A stretch of DNA of 35,977 bases from Bacteroidia bacterium. GTDB lineage: Bacteria; Bacteroidota; Bacteroidia; UKL13-3. Under the pieces are notes generated by a model. The model did no database searches and was not told where the DNA came from. It was given only the letters and a program-made list of their open reading frames with translations. The DNA lies in NCBI GenBank assembly GCA_021740845.1, contig JAIOYZ010000033.1:1-35977 (forward strand), written 5' to 3'. The position numbers and the translations under genes are program-made. How positions within the stretch are numbered: the stretch's first letter is position 1; each line of letters begins with the position of its first letter. Shown here in pieces: positions 1 to 8,490 of the stretch.

Positions 1-100
1 ATAGACCGCAAAATTTCTGACTATCATATTGTGTTGCTGGAACTAGATTAACGCTTTTAATCCACGCCAAAATAGCTTTCTGAGGCTTTTGGGCACATAA
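1..100. repeat. Dispersed ~100-bp repeat, copy 1
   Basis: This stretch aligns, with divergence, to 4977-5075 in the same orientation. Both begin with ACCGCAAAATTTCTGAC after AT-A/C-G, continue through a matching TGGAnCTnATTnACGCTT-like segment, and share AGCTTTCTG followed by GGGCA. The two copies lie on either side of the 0.2-4.7 kb gene block. No transposase was found, so this may be an insertion-element remnant or an intergenic repeat family. Confidence 0.55.
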
Positions 101-145
101 TACCAAAAACTCACTTCATAAAAAGAACTAACGCAATGGTTTTTT

Positions 146-240
146 AGTTCAAACCGAAAATAATGGATTATTAAATTTGAGGATGTAAGAACAATGAGGT
201 GTAAATACTTGCTTAAAGGTTTTATAAACTACCATTATCA
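146..240 (+). repeat. Palindrome-family repeat with tail (single copy)
   Basis: It starts with AGTTCAAACCGAAAA (one change from the GGTTCAAACC consensus) and continues with GGATTATTAAATTTGA and GTAAATACTTGCT. The same tail, diverged, follows the copies at 1559 and 7037, so these three share a ~90-bp unit and not only the 10-bp core. Confidence 0.6.
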
Positions 241-260
241 TTTGACTAATACCAACAAAA

Positions 261-449
261 GTGAAAACCAAAATTAATAGTTATTACATTTATGATGTGG
301 AAAAAATTGGCTTTAAAGCAATTGCAATGTGCGGCCTGGCCACCTTTTGAGTAGCATTTTCAGTTAATTGGGATTACATTCTATTATCAGTTGTAAGCGT
401 TGCATTAGTTTTGCTTTATAATCTTCTAGCGGACCTTATTTTAAAGTGA
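261..449 (+). pseudogene. Small membrane protein gene with in-frame stop
   Basis: A 62-codon frame opening with GTG at 261 encodes a charged N-terminus (MKTKINSYYIYDVEKIGFKA), then two hydrophobic stretches. The second, near residues 38-58, is clearly membrane-like (LLSVVSVALVLLYNLLADL). It is interrupted by one TGA at 348-350, after residue 29, so it was not called as an open frame. It ends at 447-449, just before the hairpin terminator at 458-492, as a real gene would. The TGA could be a mutated TGG or a sequencing error. No family was recognised. Confidence 0.4.
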
Positions 450-457
450 GTTTCGAT

Positions 458-492
458 AAAAAAAACGCAAGCGAAAAGCTTGCGTTTTTTTA
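458..492. terminator. Bidirectional rho-independent terminator
   Basis: A stem ACGCAAGC / GCTTGCGT with a short A-rich loop is flanked by an A run on the left and a T run on the right, so it can stop transcription from both sides. It sits 15 bp past the stop of the minus-strand barrel gene (508) and just after the remnant membrane gene (449). Confidence 0.85.
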
Positions 493-507
493 GAATAGAG
501 TATAGAA

Positions 508-1077
508 TTAGTTCATACCTAGTGTATAAAATACACCAATTCCAAATACATTTGAACCTCCTGTTTTAGAGTTAATCATATAGGAAACGCGAAGACCACC
601 AGAGATATCCTTAATGGCATTGGTTCTGATACCTGCATTAATAACCAGTCCGCTCGATGACGAGGAACCCGATACAGTTCCAAATGCGGTGTTTTCTGAA
701 TAGGCCATGGTATTATACCCATAACCCAATCCGACAAAACCACCCCAATCTGCACGTGAATCTGAATTGGCTGCATGACCAAAATTGAGTTCTGCCATCA
801 GGGGTACATCCAGCAGAAAACTACCTTCTGCACCAGTTTGTGAATTGGAACTACCAGAAAATCCTAGTCCCAAGTGGGTACCTACAGAAAAGGTCATGTC
901 GTTTCCTAATTCAGCCAAATTCAATCTGGGTGAATACAGAAGTCCCCAACCACTACCACCAGTGGCATAATAGCCATTTGCGCCAAAAGAATGATTAAAA
1001 GAAACTTGGGCTTTTGCAGCGCCTGCTACAAGAAGTGCGATGGCCATAACAGCCAGCTTTAATTTGTTTAATTTCAT
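508..1077 (-). CDS. Secreted outer-membrane beta-barrel-like protein
   Basis: The 189-aa product starts with a clear Sec signal peptide (MKLNKLKLAVMAIALLVAGAAKAQ, cleavage after AKA about residue 23). The mature part is rich in Gly, Ser, Tyr and alternating hydrophobics, for example WGLLYSPRLNLAEL, GGFVGLGYGYNTMAYSEN and GGLRVSYMIN, and ends with an aromatic-containing strand (FGIGVFYTLGMN). This is the pattern of small outer-membrane beta-barrel proteins (OmpW/porin-type fold) of Bacteroidota. No lipobox is present. It is a single-gene unit ending at the terminator 458-492. The exact function is unknown; the barrel assignment is inferred from composition and length. Confidence 0.75.
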   Translation of the reverse strand: MKLNKLKLAVMAIALLVAGAAKAQVSFNHSFGANGYYATGGSGWGLLYSPRLNLAELGNDMTFSVGTHLGLGFSGSSNSQTGAEGSFLLDVPLMAELNFGHAANSDSRADWGGFVGLGYGYNTMAYSENTAFGTVSGSSSSSGLVINAGIRTNAIKDISGGLRVSYMINSKTGGSNVFGIGVFYTLGMN

Positions 1078-1274
1078 TGGTTAAAATTTTTTTGAAATAT
1101 GAAGTAAACTTTTTTTAGACGAATTGCCTTAATGAGCGGCTGAATTAGTTATATGTAATTTAGTATGAAGGGAATATAATTAAGGCGCTATCATCAATTG
1201 GCGCAAAACTTATAAAAAGGACAGGTTTGGTAATCTATAAAATCATGCACTTTCACATCAATGGATAAGACATG

Positions 1275-1535
1275 TTAATCCTTTATGGTTATGGGCAATA
1301 CCTGCACTCCAAAGGTAATATCAGTAAAGGTACATAGGAATTGATTGTTGCCTAAGTGCTCTAGTTTAGCTGTATTATTTGGATGATGGGCAAGCATTAA
1401 AAGGAGCTTTCCTTTTTCTGCCTATATTTCCAAATCGCCATAAAAATTGTTACGGATTTTACCTTGATATGTTTCCAGTTTAAGTGGGGTGGGTGTTTTC
1501 AATGGATTGGGTATAGGTTTCAACAAGCAGCAATA
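1275..1535 (-). pseudogene. Remnant of a serine hydrolase C-terminal (DUF3471-like) domain
   Basis: Read on the minus strand, one frame gives PLKLETYQGKIRNNFYGDLE, one TAG stop, then AEKGKLLLMLAHHPN, a short linker, LEHLGNNQFLCTFTDI and FGVQVLPITIKD before a TAA at 1275-1277. The order (Y-x-G-x-Y/I strand, G-D-L-x-I, E-x-G-x-L, LEHxxxxxF) resembles the C-terminal DUF3471-type lipocalin-like domain of beta-lactamase-family esterases. No catalytic SxxK domain lies upstream, so this is a decayed tail. Family assignment is from memory of the pattern. Confidence 0.45.
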
Positions 1536-1553
1536 TTTATTTTAAAAATAGGG

Positions 1554-1660
1554 TTTTTGGTTCAAACCGAAAAAAAAATGGATTATTTGATTTAAAGATG
1601 TATGTGTGGGTAGAATGCTTGATTTTTAGTTAATAAGGACTTAAATATGCATTCTTATGG
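1554..1660 (+). repeat. Palindrome-family repeat with tail (single copy)
   Basis: The core GGTTCAAACC lies at 1559-1568, followed by GAAAAAAAAATGGATTA and a diverged form of the same tail seen at 146 and 7037. It lies between the DUF3471-like remnant and the helicase gene, about 160 bp before the helicase start. Confidence 0.65.
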
Positions 1661-1728
1661 GAATTGAAAGCTTAATTTGCGATAAGGTAGAAGCATAATG
1701 GGTTTTCATAGTAGGTAAAATCAAAGAA

Positions 1729-4722
1729 ATGATTGACAAAAACATCACTGCAATTATTGGAAAGGCCATTAGGGAGGGGAAATACCTAACTATTACCTAC
1801 AAAAATAAGAGTGGTGAAATTACCCCTTTTTGGATTAGCATTTTAGATATTAATGAACATGGAGAACTTTATGTAAACATGTTTAATGTTACCAAGGATG
1901 AACCACTTTTAAATAGAAAAATATTTATTGCAAGTATTCAGAATGCTGAAATTCTTAAATTTTCGCAGTATGATGTTTCGGAAAAATTAATAAAAAAGAT
2001 TGAGGAGGATACATCCCTTGAGATTTATGATTTTGATAAATATGATAATAATATTCTGAACTACTTTTTAGAATGTTATAAAGCCAATAATGACCCTTTT
2101 CTGCACAAGCTTCATGTGATACCCAATATCGATTTATCTGAATTGATAAATCATAACCCATATACACTTTCGGATGAACAGCAGAAGTATTTGATAAAGA
2201 ATATTTACAATAATGATTACAATAAATTCCATGATTACGAGCTTGCTTTAAGTGAGTTTTCTATAGAAATAGAAGGCAAAGGAAAATTTGTGGTTGCGTT
2301 TAGAAAATTGAGTTTTGATCCAATTGAAAAAACTCTGATAATGGGAGGCAAAACAAATTTTAATTCAAACTTCTATATTTCTGAAACCAAGCATTCACTG
2401 GCATATTATACTGATTTTAGTCCTGCCGATTTTGAAGCCCTCTATTTAAAGGACAAAATGGGTGCTATTGAAACAATAGAAAAGAATTTTAGAATAGGAG
2501 AATTGCCAAATACCTTGCCAGAGGTTGTTGTTTTAGGGTATTCGCAAATAAACATTTCGCCTATTTATGAAGAAATAAACAGTGCGCATGAAAGAAATGA
2601 GATGGAGATTCCTATGAAAGCATTCTTTCAAAATTCATCCTTGCTTGATAGAAAGAACAGGAAAGAACCTTATATTGTGTTGTATGATAATAATGTTAAT
2701 ATTGATCAACTGCGAACTATTTATAATACCTTAAAGTACCCTGTTACCTATGTGCAAGGTCCACCAGGCACAGGAAAAACGCAAACCATTCTAAATATTG
2801 TGGTTAATTGTTTGGCAAACAACAAAACCTTGCTTATTAGCTCTAACAACAATGTTCCAATTGATGGCATAAAGGACAAGTTGCATATTGGGGATTATAA
2901 TAGAAAAGAGATTCTTTTTCCAATTATAAGGCTTGGGAATAACAATTATACCATTGACGCTTTAAAGAAAATAAGGGAGCTTTATGAATTTGAAACGAAG
3001 GATGTTCCTAAGGAAAATCAATTGACTAATTTGAAAGAGAAGTCGAAAGAAAACAACAAAATTTTGCTTGATAAGCTGAAGAGTTATGAGGAAAGAGAAG
3101 ACTTAGTTCAAAATTTAGAATTCATAAACGGTGTTTTATCAAAAGGCAGTTACTATTTACTTGAACAAGAGAAAAGGAAGCTGGAGGGGAAAATTGAAAA
3201 TTATCCAGAAATTACAGACGATGATTTGAAGGGGATATTTGAGGTTATTAAAGGTAATCATAGTCTGCTTCAATATTTTTATTTTGAGTCGTTAAAGTAC
3301 GTAAAAAGGTTAAAAACCAAGGCTTATAGCGACCTGGTTGAAATATTATATATTGAAGATAAAGCGATACAGGTAAAGAATTTTAATAAATGGATAGGGA
3401 ATGATGAGAATTTAGAAAAGTTCACCAAGGTTTTTCCTATCGTTCTTACCACAAATATTTCTAGTCGGAACCTAGGTAGGAAATTTAAATTTGATTTGTT
3501 AGCCATTGATGAAGCTGGTCAGTGCGATATTGCCACCAGTTTAATCCCAATTTCAAAATGCCGAAACATGGTATTAATAGGCGATACCAATCAGCTAAAA
3601 CCAATTGTGGTATTTGAAGAAAGCAGAAATCAAAGATTGATGAACCAATTTGCCATTGAAGGGTTTTATGACTATTTCAATAACTCCATACTATCTGTTT
3701 ATAAGAATGTAGACAATATTTCAAGGGATATTTTACTCAGTTATCATTACCGCTGTGGCAAAAAAATCATCAATTATTCCAATATGAGATTTTATGAGAA
3801 TAAGTTGAATATTGATGCCATAAAGAATTTGGGAGAGGTTAAATTATTAAATGTAAACAATGTAAATAGCAAAGGTAAGAACTCGCAAATTGAGGAAGCA
3901 AAGGGCATTGTAGATTTTATTAAAGAAAATAAATTGACGGATGTTTTTATCATTACCCCATTTAGAAATCAGGAAGAAGTAATAAATCACTATTTAAGAG
4001 AGGCGAAAGATTTAAATGAAATTGATGGCTCGGTGAGCTGTGGAACCATACATAAGGTGCAGGGACAAGAAAATAAAACCATTATCATTTCTACAGCCAT
4101 TTCGAGGCAAACCACCACAAGAACTTACGATTGGATTAAAAATAATAGTCAGTTGATTAATGTTGGAGTTACACGCGCCAAAGAAAATTTAATTGTGGTA
4201 ACGGATAAAAAAGCAATAGATATATTGTCGAGGAAAGATGATGATTTGTATGCGCTGATTGATTATGTTGAAAAAAACGGGAGCACCCAAATATCGCAAA
4301 GCGCAGTAAATAAACTGACCATTGGTTTTTCTAATAATTCAAAGTTTGAAGATGAGTTTTATAAAACCATGCAACATTATTGTACGCTAAATGATGTTAG
4401 GTTTGATAGGAATGTTAAGGTTGCGACTGTATTTCCTGAGGAAAGAAATAATGTCCTAGTGAATAAAAAAGAGTTTGATGGAGTGCTTTATGAGAAGGGT
4501 ATTCCTAGGGTGGTATTTGAAATAAATGGAAGGGAGCATGCAAATGTTAAAAAAAGAATAGGTTCAGATATCATTAAAATGGAACTCTTAAAAAGCAAGG
4601 AAATTCAATTAATAGTAATACCCAATAATTATGTAAAGCACTATGAATTTATCAGAGAATTATTGATAAAATTCAAAAAAGGGGCATATCAAAAATCGCT
4701 TTTTGAGGAATATGATTCTTAG
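1729..4722 (+). CDS. WYL-like / DNA2-NAM7-type SF1 helicase / nuclease fusion
   Basis: This 997-aa protein has three parts. Residues ~15-75 (ITYKNKSGEITPFWISILDI ... RKIFIASIQNAEIL) resemble a WYL/Sm-like ligand-binding domain. Residues ~330-850 form an SF1B (UPF1/DNA2-like, AAA_11/AAA_12) helicase: Walker A GPPGTGKT at 344-351, Walker B DEAGQ at 594, GDTNQLKP (motif III), HYRC (IV), HKVQGQE at 775 (V), and VTRAKE at ~814 (VI). A ~200-residue insert rich in Lys/Glu follows Walker A. The C-terminus carries EFDGVL (D917) and FEINGREH (E931), matching a PD-(D/E)xK/DUF2726-like nuclease with Asn where Lys is usual. Such helicase-nuclease fusions are common in phage-defence regions, so a defence role is inferred, not shown. 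It stands alone with no obvious partner gene. The start ATG is the first in frame. Confidence 0.8.
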   Translation: MIDKNITAIIGKAIREGKYLTITYKNKSGEITPFWISILDINEHGELYVNMFNVTKDEPLLNRKIFIASIQNAEILKFSQYDVSEKLIKKIEEDTSLEIYDFDKYDNNILNYFLECYKANNDPFLHKLHVIPNIDLSELINHNPYTLSDEQQKYLIKNIYNNDYNKFHDYELALSEFSIEIEGKGKFVVAFRKLSFDPIEKTLIMGGKTNFNSNFYISETKHSLAYYTDFSPADFEALYLKDKMGAIETIEKNFRIGELPNTLPEVVVLGYSQINISPIYEEINSAHERNEMEIPMKAFFQNSSLLDRKNRKEPYIVLYDNNVNIDQLRTIYNTLKYPVTYVQGPPGTGKTQTILNIVVNCLANNKTLLISSNNNVPIDGIKDKLHIGDYNRKEILFPIIRLGNNNYTIDALKKIRELYEFETKDVPKENQLTNLKEKSKENNKILLDKLKSYEEREDLVQNLEFINGVLSKGSYYLLEQEKRKLEGKIENYPEITDDDLKGIFEVIKGNHSLLQYFYFESLKYVKRLKTKAYSDLVEILYIEDKAIQVKNFNKWIGNDENLEKFTKVFPIVLTTNISSRNLGRKFKFDLLAIDEAGQCDIATSLIPISKCRNMVLIGDTNQLKPIVVFEESRNQRLMNQFAIEGFYDYFNNSILSVYKNVDNISRDILLSYHYRCGKKIINYSNMRFYENKLNIDAIKNLGEVKLLNVNNVNSKGKNSQIEEAKGIVDFIKENKLTDVFIITPFRNQEEVINHYLREAKDLNEIDGSVSCGTIHKVQGQENKTIIISTAISRQTTTRTYDWIKNNSQLINVGVTRAKENLIVVTDKKAIDILSRKDDDLYALIDYVEKNGSTQISQSAVNKLTIGFSNNSKFEDEFYKTMQHYCTLNDVRFDRNVKVATVFPEERNNVLVNKKEFDGVLYEKGIPRVVFEINGREHANVKKRIGSDIIKMELLKSKEIQLIVIPNNYVKHYEFIRELLIKFKKGAYQKSLFEEYDS

Positions 4723-5132
4723 GTGATTTAAAATAAGATGTGTAACAAAATAACTTATTAGTAATTTATGGAGTGGGTGATATTTTTTCTGTTAACCGTA
4801 ATTTTTGTAAATGCTTAAAGATTCATAATCAATATTAGGTGCAATGAATAATGTCTATACTATTGCCTCATGTTAAAATTGTTGAGATTGACGCGCAAAT
4901 AAGTGAAGTTTTTAAGCGCGAATTTTTCGAAAATATAAATTTCATAATTCATTCTCAAGACTAAGAAATACTGGCTATCGACCGCAAAATTTCTGACCAT
5001 TTTCTGGTATGGCTGGAGCTGATTTAGCGCTTGGAATCTATCCCCAAAGAGCTTTCTGGGCATTTCGACACTTATTACGCGATATCAAGTTTACTAAAAA
5101 AAGTAGGACAAAGGAGACGTGCCATTCGTTTG
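4723..5132. other. Intergenic region with second copy of the 100-bp repeat
   Basis: No credible gene was found. Positions 4977-5075 form the second copy of the repeat at 1-100. The minus-strand frame through it (4860-5063) has no recognisable domain, and the partner copy does not keep that frame open, so it is probably not coding. Confidence 0.55.
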
Positions 5133-5186
5133 AAATTCCTAAAAGTTATCAAAAAATGGAAGTTTTAGGAATTTTAAATATCTTTG
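5133..5186 (+). promoter_or_regulatory. Inverted-repeat operator plus -7 box of ATPase gene 1
   Basis: A perfect 12-bp inverted repeat, AAATTCCTAAAA (5133-5144) and TTTTAGGAATTT (5163-5174), surrounds an 18-bp core GTTATCAAAAAATGGAAG. A Bacteroidota -7 box TATCTTTG (TAnnTTTG) follows at 5179-5186, only 4 bp before the ATG at 5191, so the leader must be extremely short. The same layout, with different outer arms and a similar core, precedes the paralogous gene at 12230. Autoregulation is inferred. Confidence 0.65.
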
Positions 5187-5190
5187 ATTT

Positions 5191-6405
5191 ATGCAAACAA
5201 TAGCTCGTAAACGTTATCTAAATACACTTAAAGTTCTTAAAGACAAGAACCTAATAAAGGTTGCCACTGGCGTAAGGCGCTGTGGTAAGTCAACTTTAAT
5301 GAGCCAGTTTCAAGACCTGTTACGCAAAGAAAACGATAAAGTATCTATTTTGGCAATCAATATGGATATGCCTGAATTTCGGTTTTTAGCAGAAAAAAGC
5401 TGGAAAGAGATTTACGATTACATCATCAAGCACCTCAAAAAAAACGTAAGCAACTATGTGTTTATAGACGAGGTGCAAAATGTTCCAGAATTTGAAAAAC
5501 TATTGGAAGGCCTTTACGTTCACCCCAACATAGACTTGTACGTTACTGGTTCAAACGCATTTTTATTATCAAGTGAATTGGCAACTTTGCTCACAGGTAG
5601 AGCTTATGAAATAAATGTATTGCCTTTTTCATTTGCTGAGTTTTTGGAGTTCACAGACAAACGCACTATTCCTGAACGTGCCTTTGCAGAATATGTTCAA
5701 ATAGGTGGTTTCCCTGAGGCTGTAAGACTTTCAGCAGACGGGAATCATTTTGCAAATGAATATTTGCAAATGGTTTTCAAAAATATATATGACAATGATA
5801 TTTCTAAACGATATACTATTTATGCTGAACAATCCTATATGGAGGTTGTAAACTTCTTAATCGATTCAATTGGCTCAAGTGTTTCAGCAGGAAATATTGC
5901 AAAAGTTTTGACGGCAAACAAAAAAAAAATAGACAATAAAACAGTGTCAAGGTACATTGGATCGTTGGCAGAAGCCTATTTGTTTTACAAAGTAGATCGC
6001 TACGATATTAGAGGCAAACAACATTTAGCAACGCAAGAAAAATACTATTTGGTGGATTTAGGTTTTCGGAACGCATTAATTGGAAAAGAATTAGCAAGTG
6101 ATGCTGGCCATATCCTTGAGAATATTATTTACCTGGAGCTAAAGCGCAGAAACAATCAAGTTTGGATAGGTAAAACTAATAATTTGGAAGTTGATTTTGT
6201 TGTTCGAAATAACGAAGGGTTTACACAATACATACAAGTTTCGCAATCATTACAAAACGCTAAGACATTAGAACGAGAATTAGCTCCCTTTAATAGTATT
6301 TCAGACCATCACGAGAAAATAATAATTACAATGGATTATGAAACGGGTTCATATAACGGAATCAAAAAAATAAATGCATTAGATTGGCTTACAATGGATA
6401 AATGA
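5191..6405 (+). CDS. AAA_14/DUF4143 ATPase (COG1373), paralogue 1
   Basis: The 404-aa protein belongs to the COG1373 ATPase family. The N-terminal AAA_14 domain has Walker A GVRRCGKST at residues 27-35 and Walker B FIDEVQN with D93/E94. The conserved TGSNAFLLSSELATLLTGR segment follows at about 117-135. A winged-helix-like middle leads to a C-terminal DUF4143 domain with a restriction-endonuclease-like core; NNLEVDFVV (E333, D335) is its recognisable motif. No membrane segment is present. The cellular role of this family is unknown; it is widespread, often multi-copy and common in accessory regions. A close paralogue of nearly equal length lies at 12230. Start chosen at the first ATG, directly after the -7 box. 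Confidence 0.85.
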   Translation: MQTIARKRYLNTLKVLKDKNLIKVATGVRRCGKSTLMSQFQDLLRKENDKVSILAINMDMPEFRFLAEKSWKEIYDYIIKHLKKNVSNYVFIDEVQNVPEFEKLLEGLYVHPNIDLYVTGSNAFLLSSELATLLTGRAYEINVLPFSFAEFLEFTDKRTIPERAFAEYVQIGGFPEAVRLSADGNHFANEYLQMVFKNIYDNDISKRYTIYAEQSYMEVVNFLIDSIGSSVSAGNIAKVLTANKKKIDNKTVSRYIGSLAEAYLFYKVDRYDIRGKQHLATQEKYYLVDLGFRNALIGKELASDAGHILENIIYLELKRRNNQVWIGKTNNLEVDFVVRNNEGFTQYIQVSQSLQNAKTLERELAPFNSISDHHEKIIITMDYETGSYNGIKKINALDWLTMDK

Positions 6406-6582
6406 TATTTTCTAAAACGTAGAATTCTTGCACTCCTTAAAATTTACTTTTGTTATTGGCCTGTGTTTCGCTTAAACCCAAAAGTGAAATTGCCCAACAA
6501 TACACTGAAAAATATCACATGAATGTAACTGGAATGACATTATGTTTAGAAGTTCCAGAAATAATAGATCTCATAAATAAAT

Positions 6583-6872
6583 ATGACCATGACCATTAAT
6601 CAAAAGTTTATCAAAACTAATTCTGATTCTGATATTGAATTTGGAGTTGATTCGAGATATCAATCGAAGGAAGAAAGAGTATTAGACGCTATTTTACTTA
6701 TGCAAGCTCGTTTGGATAGAATGAAGAATTTATCAAGGGAGCAGACTCTTCGGGCAAAACTATTACAACTAAAGTTGAGAATGGAAAATTACCTTAAGGA
6801 ACCAGTTTATGATAACCAGAAACACTTTTCTCGATTTTTGAAGCCTACGTGGATGTTATGAAGTCGAATTAA
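6583..6872 (+). pseudogene. Truncated small regulator-like gene
   Basis: A 92-codon frame starts MTMTINQKFIKTNSDSDIEF and contains a helical KEERVLDAILLMQARLDRMK stretch. From memory this matches the N-terminal half of Bacteroidota proteins of about 170-190 aa with an HTH-like C-terminal part. Near 6836-6840 a T run is one base short: restoring it changes the ending from FLKPTWML to FFEAYVDVMKSN before a stop at about 6872, closer to the family, but still far short. The gene is therefore frameshifted and truncated. A second frame (6519-6599) overlaps its start by 17 bp. Confidence 0.5.
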
Positions 6873-7176
6873 TAGGGAAGTAAGCTTCTGCTTGAATTAT
6901 ATTTAATTTGGGGATATGCATGCTTTGCAATTGAATGATTGGTTTACCATCAACAACCATTAACAGAAAGAAAAATGGTCGCGTTTGGTTTAATAAAAAA
7001 ATTCTACAAGAATTGATTCCACTTCAACGGCGCTTTGGTTCAGACCGAAAAAAAAGGATTAATAAATTTGACAATGTGTTAGCAATGATAAGTAAATACT
7101 TGCTGGTAGGTTTGTATGCTTAAGAAACCACTCATGCAACGAATAAACCACCTAATAGTCGCAAAAAGTGCAACGA
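6873..7176. repeat. Intergenic stretch with palindrome-family repeat
   Basis: Core GGTTCAGACC at 7037-7046 is preceded by GCGCTTT and followed by GAAAAAAAAGGATTA and TAAATACTTGCT, the tail also seen at 146. An open frame across it (6935-7123) has no family features and runs through the repeat, so no gene is called here. Confidence 0.6.
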
Positions 7177-7208
7177 TAAATTTGTATAAGCGGCGAAAAG
7201 GGCTTATA
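7177..7208 (+). promoter_or_regulatory. Putative Fic gene promoter and operator
   Basis: A TAAATTTG (TAnnTTTG) -7 box at 7177-7184 is immediately followed by an inverted repeat TATAAGC (7185-7191) / GCTTATA (7202-7208). This lies 22 bp before the chosen start at 7231. Use as an operator is inferred. Confidence 0.45.
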
Positions 7209-7230
7209 TTCGTCTTAAAATGTGCAGCGA

Positions 7231-8355
7231 ATGAGGGCTTTTATACATCAAAATGGCAATTGGCCAAATTTTACTTGGGATAATGATGAAATAGTTAATT
7301 TGTTGGCTGAGGCGAGAAATTTGCAGGGCAGATTTACTGGTAAAATGGAATCATTGGGATTTGATTTAAGGAATGAAGCCATGCTGGATACTTTGACGCT
7401 TGATGTTTTAAAATCGTCTGAAATAGAAGGAGAGTATTTAAATCCTGAGCAAGTTCGTTCTTCGGTAGCTCGTAGATTGGGAATGGAGATTGTGGGATTG
7501 GTTGAATCGGATAGAAATGTAGATGGTGTGGTGGAAATGATGGTGGATGCAACGCAAAATTGTTTTAACCGATTAAGCGCTGAAAGGCTTTTTGATTGGC
7601 ATGCTGCATTATTTCCAAGTGGACGAAGTGGGATGTACAAAATAACCGTTGCTGATTGGAGGAAGGATACTACCGGACCAATGCAAGTTGTTTCTGGTGC
7701 CATGGGAAAGGAAAAGGTGCATTTTGAAGCGCCTGATTCAATATTGGTAGAGAAGGAAATGAAGCAGTTTTTGGATTGGTTTAATTCAAATTCGAAAATT
7801 GATTTGGTTATAAAGGCAGCAATAGCTCATTTATGGTTTGTTACCATTCATCCATTTGAAGATGGAAATGGAAGGATAACGAGGGCATTGACAGATATGT
7901 TATTGGCTCAATCTGACAAAAGCAATCAGCGATTTTATAGCATGTCGGCACAAATACGCGTGCAAAGAAAAGAGTACTATGAAATGCTTGAAAAAACACA
8001 AAAGGGGAATCTTGATATTACAGAATGGATTCAATGGTTTTTAAATTGCTTAATAAATGCATTACATGCTACTGATTCTGTATTAATGAGCGTTTTATTT
8101 AAGGCAGATTTTTGGTTAAAACATTCGAAGCTTAGCATGAATGATAGGCAGGAAAAGCTTTTGAATAAATTATTGGATGGGTTTGATGGGAAATTAACTT
8201 CGTCTAAATGGGCAAGGATTGCTAAATGTTCAAAGGACACTGCGATAAGGGATATAAATGATTTGATAGAAAAAAATATCCTGCAAAAGGAATTGGCAGG
8301 TGGGCGAAGTACAAATTATGAATTGGTGGAATTAAGGAAGTTGCAGGAGGAATAA
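7231..8355 (+). CDS. Fic family AMP-transferase (DUF4172 N-terminus)
   Basis: The protein is about 374 aa. The N-terminus (WPNFTWDN ... LQGRFTGKMESLGF) matches the DUF4172 lead-in of cellular Fic proteins. The Fic core carries the full catalytic motif HPFEDGNGR with H207, which supports AMP transfer from ATP to a target hydroxyl side chain. An inhibitory helix motif (S/T)xxxE(G/N) is present N-terminal to the core as SSEIEG (S62, E66, G67), so this is a class II self-inhibited Fic enzyme and needs no separate antitoxin. The C-terminus (LTSSKWARIAKCSKDTAIRD ... GGRSTNYEL) is a winged helix. ATG at 7231 (MRAFIHQNG) is preferred over an in-frame GTG at 7222 because relatives begin close to this sequence. 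Targets are unknown. Confidence 0.88.
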   Translation: MRAFIHQNGNWPNFTWDNDEIVNLLAEARNLQGRFTGKMESLGFDLRNEAMLDTLTLDVLKSSEIEGEYLNPEQVRSSVARRLGMEIVGLVESDRNVDGVVEMMVDATQNCFNRLSAERLFDWHAALFPSGRSGMYKITVADWRKDTTGPMQVVSGAMGKEKVHFEAPDSILVEKEMKQFLDWFNSNSKIDLVIKAAIAHLWFVTIHPFEDGNGRITRALTDMLLAQSDKSNQRFYSMSAQIRVQRKEYYEMLEKTQKGNLDITEWIQWFLNCLINALHATDSVLMSVLFKADFWLKHSKLSMNDRQEKLLNKLLDGFDGKLTSSKWARIAKCSKDTAIRDINDLIEKNILQKELAGGRSTNYELVELRKLQEE

Positions 8356-8490
8356 AGTGAGTGAGGATAGAAGGGGTGGGGATGTTTTTTTGAATTTTTG
8401 TGGGCTTTGGGATGGGAATTGCTATTTTAGTGAGGTTTAATTTCCTTATGTTTACGTGGAATTTGCTTTTTCATATTTTTTAATTTTACA

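Noticed and set aside
4860-5063. 67-aa minus-strand ORF
   Set aside because: It overlaps the dispersed repeat; the other copy does not keep the frame.
5009-5203. 64-aa plus-strand ORF ahead of ATPase 1
   Set aside because: It overlaps the repeat, the inverted-repeat promoter and the ATPase start; no family features.
6935-7123. 62-aa ORF between the truncated regulator and Fic
   Set aside because: It runs through the palindrome-family repeat and has no domain; equivalent frames are closed in other repeat copies.
7248-7703. 151-aa minus-strand ORF inside Fic
   Set aside because: Antisense shadow of a gene with all catalytic motifs intact.
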